Notes: generated by a model from the sequence alone, not told the origin. DNA of 64,000 nt from Nocardioides sp. T2.26MG-1 (GCF_950101795.1 NZ_CATNLZ010000001.1:503382-567381), one strand, 5' to 3'. Shown: positions 16,311 through 26,043, counted from the first letter of the stretch. Translations and numbers: made by a program.

Positions 16311-16952
16311 CTACGCCGACCGCCGAGCAGCCAGCAGCTCGACCGCGCGGGCGACGACGAGGTCGACGACCCTGTCGTGGGGGCCGATCACGTCGGCGAC
16401 CAGCTCGGCGCCGGCCGCCAGCGACTCCTCGCGAGTGCGGGTCGCGAAGAACCCCGCCGCCAGCAGGTACGGCGTCACCGCGTCGCCGGGCCGGACCACC
16501 TCGGAGGGACGGCGGCCGAGCCCGCCCAGCGTGGCGAGCCGCACCGGTCCGCCCCAGGCATCCGAGAGCAGGGCGGTCGCGAGCATCAGGTCGCGGGCGG
16601 CCGCCGGGTCGCGGGACCCGGCCGCGACCATGACCAGGGGCGCACTCGGGCGCGCATCCGCGGAGACGAGCCGCGCCACCTGGGCGGCGGCGAGCAGCGG
16701 GTCGGGCCCGAGCGCCCGGCCCGCGACGACGACGAGGTCCTCGCGCACGTGGTAGCCGGTCGAGAGCAGCAGCGGCACCACCACCGACGGCTCGTCCGAG
16801 TCCAGGACGGAGGACAGCAGCGGCGAGGCCAGCTCGACGAATGCGGCGACGCCCGGCATCCCGAGCCGCAGGGCAGCCGCGGCGGTGAGCTCGCGCGCCA
16901 CGTCGTTGCCCGGCTCGTGCCGCGTGCCGTGGGCGACCGTCACCAACCTCAC
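16311..16952 (-). CDS. CbiX/SirB-type sirohydrochlorin chelatase
   Basis: A 213-residue protein of two CbiX half-domains. The first starts VRLVTVAHGTRHEPGN, with the metal-binding His in AHGT and a second His in STGYHVREDL. The second half (VMVAAGSRDPAA) is a weaker repeat. It inserts Fe2+ into sirohydrochlorin, giving siroheme, the cofactor of NirB, which fits its place as last gene of the nitrate/nitrite operon. The GTG at 16952 overlaps the nnaR stop (CCGTGA). Cobalt insertion for cobalamin is the alternative but fits the context less well. Confidence 0.85.
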   Translation of the reverse strand: MRLVTVAHGTRHEPGNDVARELTAAAALRLGMPGVAAFVELASPLLSSVLDSDEPSVVVPLLLSTGYHVREDLVVVAGRALGPDPLLAAAQVARLVSADARPSAPLVMVAAGSRDPAAARDLMLATALLSDAWGGPVRLATLGGLGRRPSEVVRPGDAVTPYLLAAGFFATRTREESLAAGAELVADVIGPHDRVVDLVVARAVELLAARRSA

Positions 16953-18067
16953 GGAGCCACCGCCAGCCGGTAGCCGCGCTTGACGACCGTCTGCACGGCA
17001 CGCGTCCCGAGCGCGGCCCGCAGCCGGGCGACCGCCATCTCGACGGCGTGCTCGGACCCGGCCGTCCCCGACGGCAGCATGGCGAGCAGCGCGGGACGGG
17101 AGACGACGTTGCCGGGGTTCGCCACGAGGGCGTTGAGTACAGCTGCCGGCGCCGGGGAGAGCTTCACCTCGGCGCCGTCGAGCAGCACGTCCTCGCCGTG
17201 CAGCAGCAGCTGGCGGCCGCCGACCAGCTCGATCGACAGCCCGGAGCGCCGCGAGGGCAGCTCGGTCTCGAGCTGCTTGACCATCGCCCCGAGCCGGGAG
17301 CGGTCGGGCCAGATCGTCGGCACCCCCCACATCTCGAACGCCGCGGCGGTCACCGGGCCGACGCACGCGGCGACCACGTCTGCCTGGAACGCCGAGACCA
17401 GCTCGTCGCGCCGGCCGGTGGAGCCGGCGGCCTCCATGAGGGCCGCGACCGCGGGGGCGGAGGTGAACGTGACCGCGTCGAGGGAACGGTCGGCGATCAG
17501 GTCGATCATCTTGAACATCGGCTCCGGGTCGTCGGCGGACGCGACGCGGTAGACCGTGACCGTCGTGACGTCGGCACCCTGGCGGCGCAGGGCGTGCGCG
17601 ACCATCGACAGCGACTGGCCGTGCTCCTGCACGACGATCCGCAGCCCGGCGAGCGACCGGCCGCGCAGGTGCTCCAGCACGTCCTCGAAGCACTCCGACT
17701 CCGGCGCCCACAGCTCGCGCAGCCCGCGGCGACGCAGCGCTCCGACGCTCTTGGGCCCGCGGGCCAGGATCTCCGCCGACTCGAGCGCCGACAGCAGCCG
17801 CGGCAGGATCCCCCACCGCTCGGCGGCGTCGAACCAGGTCCGCATCCCGATGCCGGTGGTGGCCAGGAACATGTCAACCGGCGCCGCGAGCACCTCCTCG
17901 GTGGCCGCGCGCAGCAGGTCGTCGTCGACGTGGTTGGGGTCCAGCGACAGCGCGGGCGCCCACTCCACGGTGGCGCCGCGTCGCTCGAGCAGGCCGACCT
18001 GCTCGTCGACCTTCCGGGCGGCGGTCACGCCGATCCGGAAGCCGGCGAGGGGAAGGCTGTCGGTCAC
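16949..18067 (-). CDS. nnaR: NnaR-type regulator: HemD-like domain fused to winged helix
   Basis: A 372-residue protein. Residues ~1-260 form a uroporphyrinogen-III synthase (HemD)-like domain (GFRIGVTAARKVDEQVGLLERRGATVEW; later AVTFTSAPAVAALMEAAG). Residues ~280-370 form an OmpR/PhoB-type winged-helix domain (SPAPAAVLNALVANPGNVVSRPALL ... AVEMAVARLRAALG, VVKRGYRLAV). This fusion is NnaR, which in Mycobacterium and Streptomyces acts with GlnR to activate nitrate/nitrite assimilation. It is encoded inside the operon it should control, between nirD and cbiX. Enzymatic HemD activity is unlikely but not excluded. Confidence 0.88.
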   Translation of the reverse strand: MTDSLPLAGFRIGVTAARKVDEQVGLLERRGATVEWAPALSLDPNHVDDDLLRAATEEVLAAPVDMFLATTGIGMRTWFDAAERWGILPRLLSALESAEILARGPKSVGALRRRGLRELWAPESECFEDVLEHLRGRSLAGLRIVVQEHGQSLSMVAHALRRQGADVTTVTVYRVASADDPEPMFKMIDLIADRSLDAVTFTSAPAVAALMEAAGSTGRRDELVSAFQADVVAACVGPVTAAAFEMWGVPTIWPDRSRLGAMVKQLETELPSRRSGLSIELVGGRQLLLHGEDVLLDGAEVKLSPAPAAVLNALVANPGNVVSRPALLAMLPSGTAGSEHAVEMAVARLRAALGTRAVQTVVKRGYRLAVAP

Positions 18068-18076
18068 CCTGATGTC

Positions 18077-18442
18077 CTAGGTCTCCTGGCGGGGGCCACC
18101 GACCAGCACCATGCCGTCGGCGACCCGGACGTCGTACGTCGGGACCCGGATCGCCGCGTCGTCGAGGCACTGTCCGGTGCGCAGGTCGAAGGCCTGCTTG
18201 TGCATCGGCGACGCGACGTACGGGATCTCGCCACGGGTGCCGACGATCCCGCGCGCCAACACCGACGCACGTGAACAAGGGTCGTAGTTGGACATCGCAT
18301 AGACGTTTCCGTCGTGTGTCCGGAAGATTGCGACCGCGACGCCGCCGACGAGGGCCGCGACGCCCCCCTCGACCTCGATCTGGTCGAGGCGGCACACGAC
18401 GGTGTACGCCGTCAGCACAGCGGGGTCGGTCGAGGTGCTCAT
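18077..18442 (-). CDS. nirD: Assimilatory nitrite reductase small subunit
   Basis: A 121-residue Rieske-like protein of the NirD family (YTVVCRLDQIEVEGGVAALVGGVAVAIFR; MHKQAFDLRTGQCLDD). NirD proteins keep the Rieske fold but usually lack the iron-sulfur ligands, as here: the CxH pairs are absent. It partners NirB in NADH-dependent reduction of nitrite to ammonium. The ATG overlaps the nirB stop (ATGA). Confidence 0.93.
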   Translation of the reverse strand: MSTSTDPAVLTAYTVVCRLDQIEVEGGVAALVGGVAVAIFRTHDGNVYAMSNYDPCSRASVLARGIVGTRGEIPYVASPMHKQAFDLRTGQCLDDAAIRVPTYDVRVADGMVLVGGPRQET

Positions 18443-20997
18443 CGGGGCGCTCCCACCGGGATCGTCGTGCCGAGGGCCACCGGTCCCGACGATTCGCCGG
18501 GCACCGCCTGCTCCCGCTCGGCGCGGAACGTGATGTTGGGGTCCGGGGTGTCCGGGGCGTTCACGAAGGAGACGAAGCGGGCCAGCTTGTCGGGGTCGTC
18601 GAGGGTCTCCCTCCACTCGTCGAAGTAGCCGTCGACGTGCCACGCCATCGCCGCCTCGAGCTCCGAGCCGAGGCCGAGCGCGTCGTCGACGACGATCTCG
18701 CGCACCCGGTCGAGCCCGCCGTCGAGCGAGTCGATCCACGGCGCGGTCCGCTGGAGCCGGTCGGCGGTGCGGATGTAGTACATGAGGAACCTGTCGAGGT
18801 AGCGGATCAGCGTGTCCCGGTCGAGGTCGCCGGCGAGCAGCCGGGCGTGGGCCGGGGTGGCGCCGCCGTTGCCGCCGACGTACAGGTTCCAGCCCTTCTC
18901 GGTGGCGATCACGCCGAAGTCCTTGCCGCGCGCCTCGGCGCACTCGCGGGCGCAGCCGCTGACGCCGCCCTTGAGCTTGTGCGGCGACCGCAGGCCCCGG
19001 TAGCGCAGCTCGAGGTCGATCGCGAGCTGGACGGAGTCCTGCACGCCGTACCGGCACCACGTCGAGCCGACGCAGGACTTCACGGTGCGCAGCGACTTGC
19101 CGTAGGCGTGCCCGGACTCGAACCCGGCGTCGACGAGCCGTCGCCAGATCTCCGGCAGCTGCTCCATGCGGGCGCCGAACAGGTCGATGCGCTGCCCACC
19201 GGTGATCTTGGTGTAGAGCCCGAAGTCCTGCGCCACCTGGCCGATCACGATCAGCTTCTCGGGAGTGATCTCGCCGCCGGGGATCCGCGGGACGACCGAG
19301 TAGGTGCCGTTGCGCTGGATGTTGGCGAGGTAGGCGTCGTTGGTGTCCTGCAGGGTGCGGGTCGGGCCCTCGAGCACGTGGCCGTTCAGCTGCGAGGCGA
19401 GGATCGAGGCGACCGTCGGCTTGCAGACGTCGCAGCCGCGACCGCGGCCGTGCGCCTCGACGATGTCGTCGAACCGCGTGTAGCCGTGCACCGCCACGAC
19501 GTCGAACAGCTCCTGCCGGGTCAGCGGGAAGTGCTCGCACAGGCTCTTGTCGACGACCCTGCCCTGCGCCGCGAAGAACTCCTCGACGACCTTCTTCACC
19601 ACCGGCTTGCAGGACCCGCAGGTGCTGCCGGCCTTGGTGCACCTGGTGACGCACGAGGCGCTGTCGCAGGTGCCGCCCTCGCCGACGGCCTCGAGGATCT
19701 GCGCCTTCGTCACGTCGTTGCACGAGCAGACCTGCGCCTCGTCGGGAAGTCCCAGCTCCACGCCGCCGCGGCCGACCGGGAGGATCAGCTCCTCGGGGTT
19801 GTCGGGCAGCGCGATGCCCGAGGAGACCATCGGGCGGAGCACGCCGTACGCCGACGCGTCGCCGACCAGGATCCCGCCGAGCAGCTGGCGGCCGTCCGCG
19901 GAGAGCACCAGCTTCTTGTAGACGCCGGTGACGGCGTCGGCGTACACGAGCTCGAGCGCACCGTCGGTCGCGGCGAACGCGTCACCGAAGGACGCCACGT
20001 CGACGCCGAGCAGCTTGAGCTTGGTGGACATGTCCGCGCCGGTGAAGGAGCCCGGGCCACCGAGCAGGGCGTCGACGACCACCTCGGCCATCGCGTAGCC
20101 GGGCGCCACGAGGCCATACATCCGCCCGCCGGGGGCGGCGCACTCGCCGATCGCCCAGACGTGCTCGTCGGAGGTGCGGCAGCGCTCGTCGACCAGCACG
20201 CCGCCGCGCTCGGCGACGTCGAGGCCGGCGGTCCGCGCCAGCTGGTCGCGCGGGCGGATGCCGGCGGAGAACACGACGACCTCGGCCGGGATCGGCTCCT
20301 CGTCGGCGAGCGCCAGACCTTCCACCCGCTCCGCGCCCAGCACCTGCTCGGTGCGCGCACCGGTGTGGACGTGGAGCCCGAGCTTCTCGATGTGGCGCAC
20401 CAGCGTCGCTCCACCCGCGTCGTCGACCTGCACGGCCATCAGCCGGGGCGCCATCTCGACCACGTGGGTCTCGAGCCCCAGCTGGGCCAGCGCGTTCGCG
20501 GCCTCGAGGCCGAGCAGCCCGCCGCCGATGACCGCGCCGACCGTGGCGCCGGCGGCCGCGTCGCGGATCGCCTCGAGGTCGTCGATGGTGCGGTAGACGA
20601 AGCAGCCGTCGAGGTCGTGGCCCGGCACCGGCGGCACGAACGGCGCCGCGCCGGTGGCCAGCACGAGCTCGTCGTACGTCAGCACGCTCTCCTGACCCTG
20701 GGCGTCGGAGAGCAGCACCGTGCGGGTCTCGGGGTCGAATCCGTCGACGGTGGCGCCGAGCACCAGCCGCACCCGCGGGTCGTCGTACTCGCCGCTCGGC
20801 AGGAAGGACAGCTCGTCCGCGCCGACCTCGAAGAACGAGGTGAGCGCGACCCGGTCGTACGCCGGGCGGCTCTCCTCCCCGACCACGACGATGTCGTGGG
20901 TCTCGGTGAGGCCGCGCTCGATCGCGGCCTGCACGAACCGGTGGCCGACCATGCCGTGGCCGGCGACCACGAGCGTCTTGCGGTGCTTGGGGCTCAT
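18439..20997 (-). CDS. nirB: Assimilatory nitrite reductase [NAD(P)H] large subunit
   Basis: An 852-residue cytoplasmic enzyme. The N-terminal FAD/NAD(P)H domain has KTLVVAGHGMVGHRF and IGGGLLGLEAANAL. A BFD-like [2Fe-2S] domain follows (QVCSCNDVTKAQIL ... GSTCGSCKPVVKK). The C-terminal siroheme/[4Fe-4S] domain carries the ligand pairs in SCVGSTWCRYG and GCARECAE. It transfers six electrons from NAD(P)H to nitrite, giving ammonium. The ATG at 20997 has AAGGAA upstream and overlaps the preceding gene's stop (ATGA). Confidence 0.96.
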   Translation of the reverse strand: MSPKHRKTLVVAGHGMVGHRFVQAAIERGLTETHDIVVVGEESRPAYDRVALTSFFEVGADELSFLPSGEYDDPRVRLVLGATVDGFDPETRTVLLSDAQGQESVLTYDELVLATGAAPFVPPVPGHDLDGCFVYRTIDDLEAIRDAAAGATVGAVIGGGLLGLEAANALAQLGLETHVVEMAPRLMAVQVDDAGGATLVRHIEKLGLHVHTGARTEQVLGAERVEGLALADEEPIPAEVVVFSAGIRPRDQLARTAGLDVAERGGVLVDERCRTSDEHVWAIGECAAPGGRMYGLVAPGYAMAEVVVDALLGGPGSFTGADMSTKLKLLGVDVASFGDAFAATDGALELVYADAVTGVYKKLVLSADGRQLLGGILVGDASAYGVLRPMVSSGIALPDNPEELILPVGRGGVELGLPDEAQVCSCNDVTKAQILEAVGEGGTCDSASCVTRCTKAGSTCGSCKPVVKKVVEEFFAAQGRVVDKSLCEHFPLTRQELFDVVAVHGYTRFDDIVEAHGRGRGCDVCKPTVASILASQLNGHVLEGPTRTLQDTNDAYLANIQRNGTYSVVPRIPGGEITPEKLIVIGQVAQDFGLYTKITGGQRIDLFGARMEQLPEIWRRLVDAGFESGHAYGKSLRTVKSCVGSTWCRYGVQDSVQLAIDLELRYRGLRSPHKLKGGVSGCARECAEARGKDFGVIATEKGWNLYVGGNGGATPAHARLLAGDLDRDTLIRYLDRFLMYYIRTADRLQRTAPWIDSLDGGLDRVREIVVDDALGLGSELEAAMAWHVDGYFDEWRETLDDPDKLARFVSFVNAPDTPDPNITFRAEREQAVPGESSGPVALGTTIPVGAPR

Positions 20998-22403
20998 CGG
21001 GGGGTTCCTTCCAGGGTGGTGCCCAGGGCTGGGCCCGGGGATTGACGCTGTGCCAGGAGCTGACGGACCGCGGGGGCGCAGCCCCCGCAGCCGGTGGTGG
21101 CGCGGGTGGTGTCGCGGGCGTCCGCGAGGGAGGCGCAGGCGCGGATCGCGCCGGCGCTGACGCCTGCGCACGCGCAGACCTCGGCGTCGTCGGGGAGCAC
21201 GACCGGGCCGGCCGGGCGCTCGCCCATCAGCAGGTCGCCCGGCTCGCTGGGGCCGAGGACCGTGCCGCGGTCGTAGTGCTGGGTGATCAGGCCGATCCGG
21301 GACAGGTCGCCGACCAGGGTGGCGGCGACCACGACGCCGTCGCGGACGACGAGCTTGCGGTGGGTGCCGGTGACCGGGTTGGAGACCTCGACGACCTGGC
21401 CCTCGGCACGCTCGGGGTCGCCGAGCACCGCGACGTCGAGGCCGGTCGCGCGGAGGCGGGCGACGTTGCGGCTGCCGGTGTAGGCGACCTGCTCGCCACC
21501 GAGGTGGCGGGCCAGCAGGGCGGCCTGCTCCCAGGCCGGCGGCACGAACCCGGTGACCTGCATGCCGTGCTGGGCGCAGTCGCCGATCGCGTGGATGCGC
21601 TCGTCGCTGGTGCGCAGCTGCTCGTCGACGACGACGCCGCGGCGTACGTCGAGATCCGCGCGGCGGGCCAGCGCCGTCGACGGCCGGCCGCCGGCGGTGA
21701 GCACCACGAGGTCCGCCTCGAGGACGTAGCCGTTGTCGAGCACGAGCCCCTCGTCGGTGAGCCGCACCGCCCGGGCCCCGGTGTAGACGCGGGTGCCGAG
21801 CTTGCCGAGGTCGCGGGCCAGGATCGCCCCGGCCTTGGCGTCGACCTGGCTGCGCAGCAGGTGGTCGCCGCCCTCGACGACCTCGGTGGCGAGGCCGCGG
21901 ACGCCCAGCGCGCGGGCGACCTGGAGGCCGAGCAGCCCGCCGCCGACGACGATCGCGTTGCGTGCGGCCGGAACGGCGGCGTCGAGCCGGCGGCAGTCGT
22001 CGAGGCTGCGGAAGGCGTGCACCCGGGTGTCGAGCCGGCCGTCGACCCGCACCAGCCCGCGGATCGGCGGCAGCGTCGGGATGCTTCCGGTGGCCAGCAC
22101 CAGGCGGTCGTAGGCGACCCGGGTCCGGTCGGCGAGCTCGACCTCGCGCTCGTCGCGGTGGATCTCGACGGCGCGCGCGCCGAGCCGCAGGTCGACCTCG
22201 TCGGGCAGCGACATCGTGATGCCGGCCGGGTCGTGGGTGCCCTCGAGCACCGCGGACAGCAGGATCCGGTTGTACGGCGGGTGCGGCTCGTCACCGAGCA
22301 GCGTGACCTGGTGGGAGGCGGGGTGGGCGCCGGCCAGGCCCTCGACCAGCCGCACCGCCGCCATCCCGGCACCGACGACGACGATCCGCTCGCGCGTGCT
22401 CAT
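20994..22403 (-). CDS. FAD-dependent NAD(P)H oxidoreductase with BFD domain (nitrate reductase electron-transfer subunit)
   Basis: A 469-residue flavoprotein. FAD-binding RIVVVGAGMAAVRLVEGL, NAD-binding AIVVGGGLLGLQVARAL and the second FAD motif RIHAIGDCAQH are clear. The C-terminus has a BFD-like [2Fe-2S] domain (EVCACAGVSAGAIRAC ... TGCGGCAPAVRQLL). It resembles the first half of NirB and the NasB/NasC-type subunit that feeds electrons to the assimilatory nitrate reductase. Its place between nasA and nirB, with 4-nt overlaps on both sides, supports that role. Confidence 0.85.
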   Translation of the reverse strand: MSTRERIVVVGAGMAAVRLVEGLAGAHPASHQVTLLGDEPHPPYNRILLSAVLEGTHDPAGITMSLPDEVDLRLGARAVEIHRDEREVELADRTRVAYDRLVLATGSIPTLPPIRGLVRVDGRLDTRVHAFRSLDDCRRLDAAVPAARNAIVVGGGLLGLQVARALGVRGLATEVVEGGDHLLRSQVDAKAGAILARDLGKLGTRVYTGARAVRLTDEGLVLDNGYVLEADLVVLTAGGRPSTALARRADLDVRRGVVVDEQLRTSDERIHAIGDCAQHGMQVTGFVPPAWEQAALLARHLGGEQVAYTGSRNVARLRATGLDVAVLGDPERAEGQVVEVSNPVTGTHRKLVVRDGVVVAATLVGDLSRIGLITQHYDRGTVLGPSEPGDLLMGERPAGPVVLPDDAEVCACAGVSAGAIRACASLADARDTTRATTGCGGCAPAVRQLLAQRQSPGPALGTTLEGTPR

Positions 22404-24445
22404 GCGCTGACCGCCGCGGCGCAGACCTTGAACTCCGGCATCCGGCTCGCCGGGTCGAGCGCGTCGTTGGTGAGCCGGTTGGCGCCGACCCAGTGGAACG
22501 GCACGAACACCGTGTCCGGGCGGATCGTGGAGACGACCCGCGCCGGCGCCTTGAGCTCGCCGCGCCGGGTGGTGACGACGACCGGCTCGCCGTCGTACGC
22601 GCCGATCCGCATCGCGAGCATCGGGTGCATCTCCACGAACGGCCCGCCATCCGGCAGGCCGGCGACGCGGCGGGTCTGGGCACCGGACTGGTACTGCGCG
22701 AGCACCCGGCCGGTGGTCAGGTGGAGGGGGTACGCCGCGTCCGTCGGCTCGGCCGGTCCGCGGTGCTCGACCGCGACGAACCGGGCCCGGCCGTCGGGCG
22801 TCGCGAACGACGAGCCGAACAGCCGCGGCGTGCCCGGGTGGTCAGGCGTGGGGCACGGCCAGAACACCCCGTGCTCCTCGCGGATCCGGTCGTAGCTGAT
22901 GCCGGCGTAGTCGGCGCGACCGCCGCTCGAGGCCCGGCCGAGCTCGGCGAAGACCTCCTCGGCGTCGGTCGAGAACACGACCGGCGAGCCGAGCCGCTCG
23001 GCCAGCCCCGCGATCACCTCGAGGTCGGTGCGCACCCCCTCGGGCGGGGCGACGGCCCGCTCGCGGAGGATCACCCGGCCCTCGAGGTTCGTCATCGTGC
23101 CGGTCTCCTCGGCCCACTGCGTGACCGGCAGGACGACATCCGCGAGCGCCGCGGTCTCGCTCATCACGATGTCGGCCACGACCAGCAGGTCGAGCGAGTC
23201 CAGCCGCGAGGCGACGTGGGTGGCGTTGGGGGCGGACACCACGATGTTGCTGCCGAACACCAGCAGCGCCTGCGGTCCGCCGTCGGTGCCGAGCGCGCCG
23301 AGCAGCTCGTACGCCGAGCGCCCCGGGCCGGGCAGCGACGCCGCCGGCACGCCCCACACGCCGGCGACGTGGTCGCGCGCGGCGGGGTCGTCGATCATCC
23401 GGTAGCCGGGCAGCTGGTCGGCCTTCTGGCCGTGCTCGCGGCCGCCCTGCCCATTGCCCTGGCCGGTGAGGCAGCCGTAGCCGGCGTGCGGCTTGCCGGG
23501 CATGCCGAGCGCGAGCGCCAGGTCGATCCAGGCGAGCACGGTGTCGGTGCCCTGCGCGTGCTGCTCCGCGCCGCGGGCGGTGAGAACGGTGACCTTCCCG
23601 GCCTCGGCCAGCAGCCGCGCGCACTGGCGCACCTGCGCGGTCTCGACGCCGGTGACCCGCTCCACGCGCTCGGGCCACCACGCGGCGATCGAGCGGCGGA
23701 CGTCCTCCCACCCGGTCGTCCGCGCGGCGACGTACTCCTCGTCGACGGCGCCGGCCGCGTCGAGCAGGTGCAGCAGCCCGAGCGCCAGCGGCAGGTCGGT
23801 GCCCGGCACCGGCTGGAGGAACAGGTCGGCCCGCTCGGCGGTGGCGGTACGCCGGGGGTCGACGACGACCACGCGGCCGCCGTTCTCGCGGAGCCGGTCG
23901 AGGTGCCGTGCGGCCGGCGGCATGGTCTCGGCGAGGTTGGAGCCGACGAGCACGAGCACGTCGGTGTGCTCGACGTCGGCCAGCGGGAACGGCAGCCCGC
24001 GGTCGATCCCGAAGGCCCGGTTGCCGGCGGACGCGGCCGACGACATGCACCAGCGGCCGTTGTAGTCGATCTGGCTGGTGCCCAGCGCGACCCGGGCGAG
24101 CTTGCCGAGCTGGTAGGCCTTCTCGTTGGTGAGCCCGCCGCCCCCGAACACCGCGACCGCGTCCGGGCCGTGCTCGGCGCGCAGCTCGCGCAGCCGGCCG
24201 GCGACGAGGTCGAGCGCCTCGTCCCAGCCGGCCGCGCGGAGCTCGCCGCTCACCCGGTCGCGCACCAGGGGTGTCGTCAGCCGCTCCCGGTGACCGCGCA
24301 GCGCGGCCGCCGTCCAGCCCTTGCGGCACAGCGCGCCCTCGTTGACCGGGAACTCCGGCCAGGGCTGCACCTCGAGGGCACGGCCGGTCCGCTCCAGGAC
24401 CATGCCGCACTGGAGCGAGCAGTAGGGACAGTGGGTCCGGGTCAT
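22400..24445 (-). CDS. nasA: Assimilatory nitrate reductase, molybdopterin catalytic subunit
   Basis: A 681-residue molybdopterin oxidoreductase. The N-terminal [4Fe-4S] ligands are C6, C9, C13 and C40 (THCPYCSLQCG ... GALCRKGW). The Mo-bisMGD domain follows (FGGGGLTNEKAY, DYNGRWCMSSAAS, VLVLVGSNLAETMP) and a C-terminal dinucleotide-binding barrel (LHLTTGRVLAQYQSGAQTRR). No twin-arginine signal is present, so it is cytoplasmic and assimilatory. It reduces nitrate to nitrite with electrons from the neighbouring oxidoreductase. The ATG at 24445 shares its A with the narK stop (TGATG). Confidence 0.93.
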   Translation of the reverse strand: MTRTHCPYCSLQCGMVLERTGRALEVQPWPEFPVNEGALCRKGWTAAALRGHRERLTTPLVRDRVSGELRAAGWDEALDLVAGRLRELRAEHGPDAVAVFGGGGLTNEKAYQLGKLARVALGTSQIDYNGRWCMSSAASAGNRAFGIDRGLPFPLADVEHTDVLVLVGSNLAETMPPAARHLDRLRENGGRVVVVDPRRTATAERADLFLQPVPGTDLPLALGLLHLLDAAGAVDEEYVAARTTGWEDVRRSIAAWWPERVERVTGVETAQVRQCARLLAEAGKVTVLTARGAEQHAQGTDTVLAWIDLALALGMPGKPHAGYGCLTGQGNGQGGREHGQKADQLPGYRMIDDPAARDHVAGVWGVPAASLPGPGRSAYELLGALGTDGGPQALLVFGSNIVVSAPNATHVASRLDSLDLLVVADIVMSETAALADVVLPVTQWAEETGTMTNLEGRVILRERAVAPPEGVRTDLEVIAGLAERLGSPVVFSTDAEEVFAELGRASSGGRADYAGISYDRIREEHGVFWPCPTPDHPGTPRLFGSSFATPDGRARFVAVEHRGPAEPTDAAYPLHLTTGRVLAQYQSGAQTRRVAGLPDGGPFVEMHPMLAMRIGAYDGEPVVVTTRRGELKAPARVVSTIRPDTVFVPFHWVGANRLTNDALDPASRMPEFKVCAAAVSA

Positions 24446-25980
24446 CAGATGCCCGCGTTGGCCAGGCTCACGTGCGCCTTCGCCTCGTGCGGGCGGCGGA
24501 CGAAGACCGCCCAGGTCACGGCGGCGCACACGACGTAGAACCCGGTGAACACCACGAACGCGCCCTTGGTCGCCTCCATCGGCTGGTCGACCCAGGGCGA
24601 GCTGAACGCGATCGGGATCAGGAAGCCGCCGATCGCGCCGACGGCACCGATGACGCCGATCGCGGCCGAGGCCTTCTTGGTGCCCGCGTGCAGAGCGGCC
24701 GCCCGCTCGGCGCTGCCCGCCGGTGTCGCCCGCTCGGCCTGGGTGCGGAAGATCGCCGGGATCATCTTGTACGTCGAGCCGTTGCCGATGCCGGTGGCGG
24801 CGAAGACACAGAGGAAGAACGCCAGGAACCAGGGGAACCAGGACCGGTTGTCCTCGGCGATGCCCGCGCTCTGGTCGGGGTTGGGCGTGAGCTGGGTGAG
24901 CGTCCACAGCACCGCGAGCGTGAACACGATCATCGCGGCGAACGCGGCCAGCGTCACCCGCGCACCGCCGAACCGGTCGGCGAGCCAGCCGCCGAGCGGG
25001 CGGGTGGCCGAGCCGACCAGCGCGCCGAGGAAGGCGTAGTAGGCGAAGTAGATGCCGGTGCCGAGCGGCGCCGGGTCGGCGACCCAGAAGTTCAGCTTGA
25101 TCAGCAGCGGCATCGCGGCCGAGTAGCCGATGAACGAGCCGAAGGTGCCGATGTAGAGGAACGCCATCACCCAGGTCTGCCGCTCCTTGACCACCTGGAG
25201 CTGCTCGCGGGGCTTGGACTTGGCCGAGGAGAGGTTGTCCATGAAGAAGTACGCCGCGAGCGTCGCCACGACCGCGAGCCCGGCGTACACGTAGGCCGCG
25301 CGCTGCAGGCTGATGCCGCTGTCGGCGGCCTTGACCAGGCCGAAGATGCCGGCGCCGCCGACGATCACCGGGAGGAACAGCTGGATCAGCGAGACGCCGA
25401 GGTTGCCGCCGGCGGCGTTGAGGCCGAGGGCGGCGCCCTTCTTGGCAGCGGGGTAGAAGAAGTTGATGTTCGCCATCGAGCTGGCGAAGTTGCCGCCGCC
25501 GAGGCCGGCGGTGGCGGCGATCAGGCAGAACGCCCAGTACGGCGTGCCCGGGTGCTGCACGGCGTACGCGAAGCCGAGCGTCGGCACCAGCAGCAGCCCC
25601 GCGCTGACCATCGTCCAGTTGCGGCCGCCGAACTTCGGCACCGCGAACGTGTAGGGCAGCCGCAGCAGCGAGCCGACGAGGTTCGGCAGCGCGACCAGGA
25701 GGAACAGCTGCTGGGGGGTGTAGCCGAAGCCCATCGAGACCAGGAACGCCGAGCTGACGCTCCAGATCAGCCACACCGAGAACCCGAGGTGCTCGGCGAA
25801 GATCGACCACACCAGGTTGCGGCGGGCGACCTGCCGGCCGCCGCTCTCCCAGAACTCCGGCTCCTCGGGTCGCCAGTCGTCGATCCAGCCTCCGGTCCGG
25901 TGGACCGGCGCATTGGGGGCCGCCCCGGTTGACGGCGCCGTCGCGGGCGGGTTGCTCGCCCCAGTGTGAGTGAGGGTCAT
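24445..25980 (-). CDS. narK: NarK-type nitrate/nitrite transporter (MFS)
   Basis: A 511-residue major facilitator with 12 predicted helices. An unusually long hydrophilic N-terminus (~55 residues) precedes the first. Nitrate-porter marks are present: NLVGSLLRLPYTFAVPKFGGRNW near helix 2 and GLGGGNFASSMANINFFYP in helix 5, plus ATGIGNGSTYKMIP in helix 11. It imports nitrate and may export nitrite. First gene of the seven-gene operon; ribosome site AGGAG lies 5 nt upstream of the ATG. Confidence 0.93.
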   Translation of the reverse strand: MTLTHTGASNPPATAPSTGAAPNAPVHRTGGWIDDWRPEEPEFWESGGRQVARRNLVWSIFAEHLGFSVWLIWSVSSAFLVSMGFGYTPQQLFLLVALPNLVGSLLRLPYTFAVPKFGGRNWTMVSAGLLLVPTLGFAYAVQHPGTPYWAFCLIAATAGLGGGNFASSMANINFFYPAAKKGAALGLNAAGGNLGVSLIQLFLPVIVGGAGIFGLVKAADSGISLQRAAYVYAGLAVVATLAAYFFMDNLSSAKSKPREQLQVVKERQTWVMAFLYIGTFGSFIGYSAAMPLLIKLNFWVADPAPLGTGIYFAYYAFLGALVGSATRPLGGWLADRFGGARVTLAAFAAMIVFTLAVLWTLTQLTPNPDQSAGIAEDNRSWFPWFLAFFLCVFAATGIGNGSTYKMIPAIFRTQAERATPAGSAERAAALHAGTKKASAAIGVIGAVGAIGGFLIPIAFSSPWVDQPMEATKGAFVVFTGFYVVCAAVTWAVFVRRPHEAKAHVSLANAGI

Positions 25981-26043
25981 GGGTGCTCCTGAGGGGTTCG
26001 GGTGGTCCCACCTTCGGTAGCGCAGGTAACGCCCGCCTCAGCC

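Noticed and set aside
18271..21045. A 924-codon open frame on the plus strand over nirB
   Set aside because: Antisense shadow of nirB/nirD; no ribosome site, no recognisable domain, and biased composition.
22400..26011. An apparent 1203-residue fusion of NasA with an upstream domain
   Set aside because: The N-terminal 520 residues are out-of-frame translation of narK. The real nasA starts at 24445, overlapping the narK stop, and begins with the expected [4Fe-4S] motif.
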